Assembly (NCBI RefSeq): GCF_013177735.1 | Contig: NZ_WOEZ01000074.1 | Coordinates: 62,001-126,000 of the forward strand | DNA: 64,000 bases | Reading direction: 5' to 3' | From: Paraburkholderia elongata | GTDB taxonomy: Bacteria; Pseudomonadota; Gammaproteobacteria; Burkholderiales; Burkholderiaceae | Part shown: one piece after another, positions 58,998-64,000 of the stretch | How positions within the stretch are numbered: the stretch's first letter is position 1 | Layout: each line of letters opens with the position of its first letter | Translations under genes and position numbers: made by a program | The notes under the pieces: model-generated | The model's input: the letters and a program-made list of their open reading frames with translations, nothing else | The model's database searches: none | Told to the model about the DNA's origin: nothing

Positions 58998-60854
58998 ATG
59001 CAGAGCTCATACAATTTTTGGCTGGTCGCAATCTCGTTCGCCGTCGCGGTGCTGGCGTCTTACACGGCGCTCGATTTGACGGGCCGCATCTTCCTGCTGG
59101 CGTCGGCAGGTCTGCGGCGCGCGTGGCGCCTGGGCGGCGCCGCGGCGCTCGGTGTCGGTATCTGGTCGATGCACTTCATCGCGATGCTCGCCTTCTCACT
59201 GCCGATTCCTCTCGGCTACGACTTCGCGACGACCGCTTATTCGCTTGGACTCGCGATCGGCGTGTCGTATCTGGCGCTGGTCGTGACTACCCAAGCGCGG
59301 CTCACGCCGCTTCGGCTCGTGGCTGGCGGCGTGCTGATGGGCTTCGGCATCGCCGGCATGCACTACACCGGCATGGCGGCGATGGAAATGGAGCCTGGCA
59401 TCCACTATCAGCCGGCCTGGTTCGCTGGCTCGCTTGCGATCGCGATCGGCGCGTCGACCGCCGCGCTGTGGATGGCGCGCGCGCTCAGTAACGACGGCGA
59501 ACGCCACGTGGTGCACAAGCGTTTAGGCGCGGCGCTGGTGATGGGCATCGCGATCAGCGGCATGCATTACACCGGCATGGCGGCCGCCGAGTTTCCGCTC
59601 GGCGCCGTGTGCGGCGCGGCCAAGGGTGTGAACGCCACGTGGCTCGCGACTTCGGTGATCCTGTTCACCTTTGCCATTCTGATCGTCACGCTGATACTGT
59701 CGCGTTTCGATGCGCGCACCAGCTTTCTGATCGGCTCAGTATCGAGTCTCAACGGTCAGATCGTGCGGCTCGCCACGCTCGACACGCTGACGGGCCTGCC
59801 CAACCGCAGCACGCTCACCGACCGCATCGAACGCGCGATCCATAGCGCGCGCCGACAGCGCTCGCTGTTCGCCATCCTGTTCATGGATCTCGACGGCTTC
59901 AAGACCATCAACGATTCGCTCGGCCACTCGGCCGGCGACGAAGTGCTGTCAGCCTTCGCACAGCGTCTTCTGCTGTGCGTGCGGACGAGCGATACCGTCG
60001 CGCGTCTCGGCGGCGACGAATTCGTCGTGCTGTCCGAGAACCTGGATTCACGTGAAGATGCCGGCACGATGGCCGAAGGCGTGCTCGATCGGATGCGTCA
60101 GGGTATATGGACCGATTCGCAACCGCTGCAGGTGATGCCGAGCATCGGCATCGCGCTCTATCCCAACGACGGCGACACCGTCGACACGCTGCTGAAGCAT
60201 GCCGACGCGGCCATGTACGAGGCCAAACGCGCCGGCCGCAGCACCTATCGCTTCTTCGGACAAAGCATGAACGAAGCCGCGACGCGCACGCTGCAAATTC
60301 AAAGTGCACTGCATGAAGCGCTCAGCGTCGGCCATTTCTCGCTGCACTTCCAGCCGAAGTTTCACGGCAGCGGCAACTCGCTGGCGGGTGCCGAAGCGCT
60401 GATCCGCTTGCATCATCCGCAGCTCGGCGCGCTGGCGCCGCTCGAGTTCGTTCCGATTGCCGAGCGCTCGGGCCAGATCGTGCAGATCGGCTACTGGGTC
60501 TTGCGCGAAACCTGCCGGCAGATTCGCCGCTGGGTCGAGCAAGGCCTGCCGTCGATGAAAGTGGCGATCAATCTGTCACCGCGCCAGCTGTCGCAACCGA
60601 ACCTCGTCGCAACGATGCTCGAGATCGTCAAAGCGGAAGGCGTGCAATGCGAACAGATCATGTTCGAAATCACCGAAACCGTCGCGATGCAGGACGCGCC
60701 GAAAACCATCGAAATGATCCGCGAGTTCCAGGCAAGCGGCTTTGAAATCGCCATCGACGATTTCGGCACCGGCTATTCCAGCCTCGCCTATCTGCAACGC
60801 TTTCGCGTCAAGCAGTTGAAGATCGACCGCTTCTTCACCAACGGGCGCGAATAG
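58998..60854 (+). CDS. MHYT-GGDEF-EAL cyclic-di-GMP protein, truncated in the EAL domain
   Basis: This 618-residue protein has an integral-membrane MHYT domain (SMHFIAMLAFS, AGMHYTGMAAME, SGMHYTGMAAAE) in its first 230 residues. The GGDEF domain has the catalytic motif at residues 338-342 (RLGGDEFVVLSEN), and the EAL domain opens with GAEALIRLHHP (EAL at 466-468). The EAL ends abruptly at VKQLKIDRFFTNGRE; the remaining part, with the later catalytic Glu and loop, is missing. The last residues come from the opposite strand of a peptidase gene. Diguanylate cyclase activity may persist; phosphodiesterase activity is probably lost. Confidence 0.85.
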   Translation: MQSSYNFWLVAISFAVAVLASYTALDLTGRIFLLASAGLRRAWRLGGAAALGVGIWSMHFIAMLAFSLPIPLGYDFATTAYSLGLAIGVSYLALVVTTQARLTPLRLVAGGVLMGFGIAGMHYTGMAAMEMEPGIHYQPAWFAGSLAIAIGASTAALWMARALSNDGERHVVHKRLGAALVMGIAISGMHYTGMAAAEFPLGAVCGAAKGVNATWLATSVILFTFAILIVTLILSRFDARTSFLIGSVSSLNGQIVRLATLDTLTGLPNRSTLTDRIERAIHSARRQRSLFAILFMDLDGFKTINDSLGHSAGDEVLSAFAQRLLLCVRTSDTVARLGGDEFVVLSENLDSREDAGTMAEGVLDRMRQGIWTDSQPLQVMPSIGIALYPNDGDTVDTLLKHADAAMYEAKRAGRSTYRFFGQSMNEAATRTLQIQSALHEALSVGHFSLHFQPKFHGSGNSLAGAEALIRLHHPQLGALAPLEFVPIAERSGQIVQIGYWVLRETCRQIRRWVEQGLPSMKVAINLSPRQLSQPNLVATMLEIVKAEGVQCEQIMFEITETVAMQDAPKTIEMIREFQASGFEIAIDDFGTGYSSLAYLQRFRVKQLKIDRFFTNGRE

Positions 60855-61814
60855 CGCGAGGTAGGCCGCCGGGTCGACCGGCGCGCCGTTGACCAGCACT
60901 TCGAAATGCAGATGCGGGCCGGTGGAGCGGCCGGTCGAGCCGACATCGGCGACATACTGGCGCGGCAGCACCAGATCGCCGACATGCACGACGATGCGCG
61001 ACGCGTGGCCGTAACGGGTCACGAGGCCGTTGCCGTGATCGATTTCGACCGCGTTGCCATAGCCCGATTTCTGGCCGGCGAAGATCACCCGGCCGCCCGC
61101 TGCCGCAAGAATCGGCGTGCCGGTTTTGGCGACCAGGTCGATGCCCGGATGGAAACTCAAACGATTTGTGAAGGGATCGGTGCGGTTGCCGAACGGCGAG
61201 CCGAAGCGCGCGCCGTCGGCGGGCATGCGGCCGGGAAAGGCGGAGTACGCGATCGCGTGGTCGGCGGTTTGTTGCTCGAGCGCGGATAGCGTCGCGGCGA
61301 TGCAACCCAGTTGTTGCCGGGTGTGCTCGGCATCGGCATGGCCGGCCGGTTGCGGCATGACATCCGTAACAGCGACGCGGTGGCAAGGAAGGACCGCCCT
61401 CGCCTTCGCCGTCGGTAGCGGACGTGTCGGGTTCAGAGGCGGCGCCCGGCGTAGCTGGGGGGGCTGTCGTGCCCGGTGCGCGCGGCGCCGGCCGCGGTGT
61501 ATTCAGACGTGCTTCGAAATCGCGCACGCGCCGACCTGCATCGTCAGGCGCGCGATGCGCGGTTCGATCTGTGCCACGGACGCGTTCAGCTTGCCGAGTT
61601 GATCGATTGCATAGTCGTGCTCGACACGGTTCGCCGCCTGGTCGCCGGAGCCGCCGTGCGCCGGCCAATGCAGGCCGATCGCGATGCCTGCTGCGAGCGC
61701 CAGCGCGGCTGCGCCGAACGCTGTCGCAACCGCGATGGTCAGCGCGGTGCGGCGCGTGACGAAGCTGACCGAGCCGCTGGAAAGCTGATTGCCGGCGCGA
61801 AACACGGAGGACAT
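60838..61814 (-). pseudogene. M23 family peptidase gene, frameshifted and 3'-truncated
   Basis: Three frames on the minus strand together encode an M23 endopeptidase. The first is the N-terminal VTRRTALTIAVATAFGAAAL membrane helix from ATG 61814. The second, from about 61515, reads RDFEARLNTPRPAPRAPGTT. The third, from about 61330, reads CIAATLSALEQQTADHAIAY, then the catalytic FGSPFGNRTDPFTNRLSFHP, GIDLVAKTGTPILAA and STGPHLHFEVLVNG. Two frameshifts disrupt it. After YLALFAP the frame runs into the reverse of the EAL gene, so the 3' end was lost in the same junction. Zinc ligands are visible but the gene cannot be translated whole. Confidence 0.75.
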
Positions 61815-62094
61815 CAGCGGCCCCCGGCACGCGCCGTGCGACGCGTGCAAGGCCGCGCACGGGCGGCACAACGCACGTTCAGCGTGTTCGGCGTGTTGAA
61901 CGTGCTGGGCGCGCCCAGCGTGCTGAGCTTGCTAAAGCGGGACCGGAGATCGGCGGACAAGATTGACTGCATGCGGTATCGACCGGACAACATACCGGTG
62001 GCGATAATATACAAAGGGCGCCGATTATCGCCTGGCATCGCGAACCATCATCTCAAATACAAATGGCAGAAAATGGCCGCAAGCGAATCCGCAC

Positions 62095-63015
62095 TCAAGC
62101 TGACAATGCCGCCTCGTCCGGCGCTATCCGATCAAGCCCTTCCAATGCCCTGAGCCGCGCGACCAGCCCATCGCCGGCACGCGTCATCGGCATGCGCAAC
62201 TCGTCGCGTATCAGGCCAAGCGCAGCGAGCAGGGCCTTCAGCGGCGCCGGATTCGGTTCGGCGAACAGCGCCTGGATCAGTGGCGCGAGCTCCTGAAAAA
62301 TACGCCGTCCTTCATCGAGCCGGCCCGCCGATAGCGCGCGATACAGCGCGACGAACCGCTCCGGCCGCAGATGCGCCGAGGCCGCGATCGCCCCGCTCCC
62401 ACCCAGACACAGTGTGTTGAAAATGTTGATGTCTTCGCCGGTCAGCACCTGCAAACGGCCGTCGCGAATCAACGCGAGCGTGGTGTCGAGCGACCCGGCG
62501 CAATCCTTCACCGCCTGAATTCGGGGATGCGCGGCGAGCGTCAGAAGCGTGTCGAGTTCGAGCCGCACGCCGGTTCGATAGGGAATGTCGTACAGCACGA
62601 CAGGCTTGTCGCTCGCATCGGCAAGCGCCATGAAATGCCCGACGATGCCCGTTTGCGAAGGCCGGATGTAGTACGGCGCAGCCATCAGCACACCGGCTAT
62701 CGGCAGTGCGTTCAGTTGCTCGATGCGCTCGCGCATGCTCGCCGTGTGATTGCCCGACACGCCGACCAGCACCGGCAGCGCTTGTGCGTCTGCGCCGCGG
62801 GCGGCGGCTTGCGCTTCGTCGAGAATCGTCGCCAGTACGGCGTCCTGCTCAGCGGCGTCGAGCGCGGCCGGCTCGCCGGTCGTGCCGAGCGCGACCAGCC
62901 CGGCAATGCCCGCGTCGGCATAGCGGCGCACCAGCGCGCGCAGCGCGGCATGATCCACCTCGCCGTCGGCGAATGGTGTGATAAGCGGAACCCAGATACC
63001 CGAAAAAATAGACAT
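62095..63015 (-). CDS. Dihydrodipicolinate synthase/N-acetylneuraminate lyase family protein
   Basis: This 306-residue TIM-barrel enzyme starts MSIFSGIWVPLITPFADGEV. It has GLVALGTTGEPAALDAAEQD, the catalytic tyrosine in VVLYDIPYRTGVRLE and the Schiff-base lysine in IQAVKDCAGSLDTTLALI. LTGEDINIFNTLCLGGSGAI lies near the end. The ATG at 63015 with GAGGTAAAG upstream gives the standard length and is preferred over the long upstream frame. Members make dihydrodipicolinate or cleave keto-sugars; without neighbours in lysine synthesis the role is open. Confidence 0.9.
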   Translation of the reverse strand: MSIFSGIWVPLITPFADGEVDHAALRALVRRYADAGIAGLVALGTTGEPAALDAAEQDAVLATILDEAQAAARGADAQALPVLVGVSGNHTASMRERIEQLNALPIAGVLMAAPYYIRPSQTGIVGHFMALADASDKPVVLYDIPYRTGVRLELDTLLTLAAHPRIQAVKDCAGSLDTTLALIRDGRLQVLTGEDINIFNTLCLGGSGAIAASAHLRPERFVALYRALSAGRLDEGRRIFQELAPLIQALFAEPNPAPLKALLAALGLIRDELRMPMTRAGDGLVARLRALEGLDRIAPDEAALSA

Positions 63016-63401
63016 GTCTTTACCTCGATGACGACCGTATCGATTCCGATCAGCGGTGCGAGGGAGGAAAAACAGGGAATGCCGCGGGTGGGCGTTGACC
63101 GGCTGTTCCGTCGCACATCTGACGGAACAGCTGCTCCGGTCAGATGAGCGGCTGTTTTTTGGCTTTGGCGCTAACGCTTGCGACATTCGCGCGCGCGGCC
63201 ACGACGCTCGCAAAAGCGAGACGTGCGGTGGTTGACGGGCGGAGTCGGAGCGTTTGGCCGGAATGCATGAAACGCAGTGTAACCGCGTCCGGCACGAGTT
63301 TGCAAAACTCATCGCAAAATTACTTGACTTCTGCGACAGGGAAACTAATATACGCAGCGCGTACATATCCGGTACGTAACCCATTCCCGACAGGTGCCCG
63401 C
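63016..63401. other. Divergent intergenic region with hairpins and promoter
   Basis: Nearly 390 bases separate the DapA-family gene from pyrB. A perfect 11-bp inverted repeat lies at 63102-63112 and 63121-63131 (GCTGTTCCGTC/GACGGAACAGC). It is followed by a second, imperfect stem that ends in a run of six T at 63154-63159. This pair could be a terminator or attenuator-like element on the plus strand, but no plus-strand gene precedes it. The pyrB promoter is listed separately. Confidence 0.5.
63324..63351 (+). promoter_or_regulatory. Sigma-70-type promoter of pyrB
   Basis: TTGACT at 63324-63329 and TAATAT at 63346-63351, spaced by 16 bases, lie about 50 bases before the pyrB start. A short dyad GTACATATCCGGTAC follows (63362-63376), a possible regulatory hairpin in the leader. 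Confidence 0.7.
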
Positions 63402-64000
63402 ATGAGCGTCCCGCAACAAGCCTTCCTACGCGATGCGATGCGTCGCCTGAACATGACCCGCGAGACGTTCGCAAGCCGCATCGGCGTATCGCGCCGCGCG
63501 CTCGACACATGGCTGCTGCCGGACGATTCGCAGGAATCGCGGGCCATGCCGGAGATCGTGGAGCGTTTCGTGTCGGAAATCGTGGTGCATGGCGAGCCGG
63601 GTGAAAAGCATACGCAAAGCGTAGACTCGCAGTCGCTGGCGAGCCAGATGCTGTTCGAGGGCAAGCCACAACTGCTGTCGGTCGATCAGTTCTCGCGCGA
63701 CTCGGTCGAGGCGCTGTTCCGCGTCGCCGACATCATGCAGCCGATCGCGCGGCGCCGGAAAATCTCCCGCGTACTCGAAGGCGCCGTGCTCGGCAACCTG
63801 TTTTTCGAGGCCAGCACGCGGACTCGCGTGAGTTTCGGCGCGGCATTCTGCCGGCTCGGCGGCTCGGTGTGCGACACCACCGGCTTCACGTTTTCGTCGA
63901 TGGCAAAGGGCGAGTCGATCTACGACACCAGCCGCGTGATGAGCGGCTATGTGGATGCGCTGGTGATCCGCCATCCGGAGCAAGGCTCGGTGGCCGAATT
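63402..64000 (+). CDS. pyrB: Aspartate carbamoyltransferase with N-terminal HTH extension (partial)
   Basis: This open frame continues past the window end. After a 60-residue leader the ATCase carbamoyl-phosphate domain begins: LFEGKPQLLSVDQFSRDSVE, LGNLFFEASTRTRVSFGAAF (the STRTR phosphate-binding motif) and GFTFSSMAKGESIYDTSRVM. The leader, MSVPQQAFLRDAMRRLNMTR followed by ETFASRIGVSRRALDTWLLP, is a helix-turn-helix-like domain, so the protein may bind DNA as well as catalyse the second step of pyrimidine synthesis. Such extended ATCases occur in Burkholderia. The 3' end is missing. Confidence 0.88.
   Translation, partial: MSVPQQAFLRDAMRRLNMTRETFASRIGVSRRALDTWLLPDDSQESRAMPEIVERFVSEIVVHGEPGEKHTQSVDSQSLASQMLFEGKPQLLSVDQFSRDSVEALFRVADIMQPIARRRKISRVLEGAVLGNLFFEASTRTRVSFGAAFCRLGGSVCDTTGFTFSSMAKGESIYDTSRVMSGYVDALVIRHPEQGSVAE

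Noticed and set aside
61870..62094. Repeat-rich stretch with GTGTTCGGCGTGTTGAACGT as a functional element
   Set aside because: The short units are degenerate and no gene, dyad or promoter could be tied to them.

Overview
The window looks like chromosomal DNA of a Burkholderia/Paraburkholderia-type betaproteobacterium. Reasons: high GC with G/C-ending codons; many RND pumps, LysR/LacI regulators and Burkholderia-style porins; and a pyrB carrying an N-terminal helix-turn-helix extension. No rRNA, tRNA or CRISPR array was recognised. The assignment rests on protein and codon style only.

Layout. 0-5 kb: a DUF72 gene followed by a decaying insert (pqiA fragment, intact SYLF lipoprotein, DUF1254 and outer-membrane transporter genes with internal deletions, IS6-family transposase scrap). 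The insert is bounded by two divergent copies of the DUF72 3' end. 4.9-13.3 kb: an efflux operon on the minus strand, OMF-MFP-RND-response regulator-histidine kinase. 13.3-19.9 kb: small secreted proteins, an amylase scrap, an ArsB-like transporter, cytochrome b561 with two YceI proteins, and dinB. 19.9-28.1 kb: a second, unrelated efflux operon, RND-MFP-OMF-regulator-kinase. 28-38.4 kb: metabolic genes (VOC, LysR, LysE, SulP) and a LysR-divergent catabolic operon (M20 hydrolase, porin, MFS with an in-frame stop).

38.4-41.2 kb: hipBA, with two inverted operator modules and a probably leaderless promoter, then a RIO1-type kinase. 41.2-48.2 kb: a beta-glucoside operon (GH1 glucosidase, ABC binding protein, two permeases, ATPase, LacI regulator) with two strong LacI-type palindromes. 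48.4-53.5 kb: the most unusual locus, a secreted RHS-repeat protein followed by seven tandem paralogous genes of about 90 codons, interleaved with two displaced copies of the RHS C-terminal tip and three copies of a short hairpin-like block. This resembles a polymorphic toxin with an expanded immunity/orphan-tip array whose small-protein family I do not recognise. 53.8-64 kb: DUF2252, DUF4239, FtrA-like and rhodanese genes, a MHYT-GGDEF-EAL protein truncated at a junction with a broken M23 peptidase gene, a DapA-family gene, and the start of pyrB.

Many genes here carry in-frame 9- or 12-bp tandem repeats. There are several clear gene ruins, which suggests active slippage and deletion.
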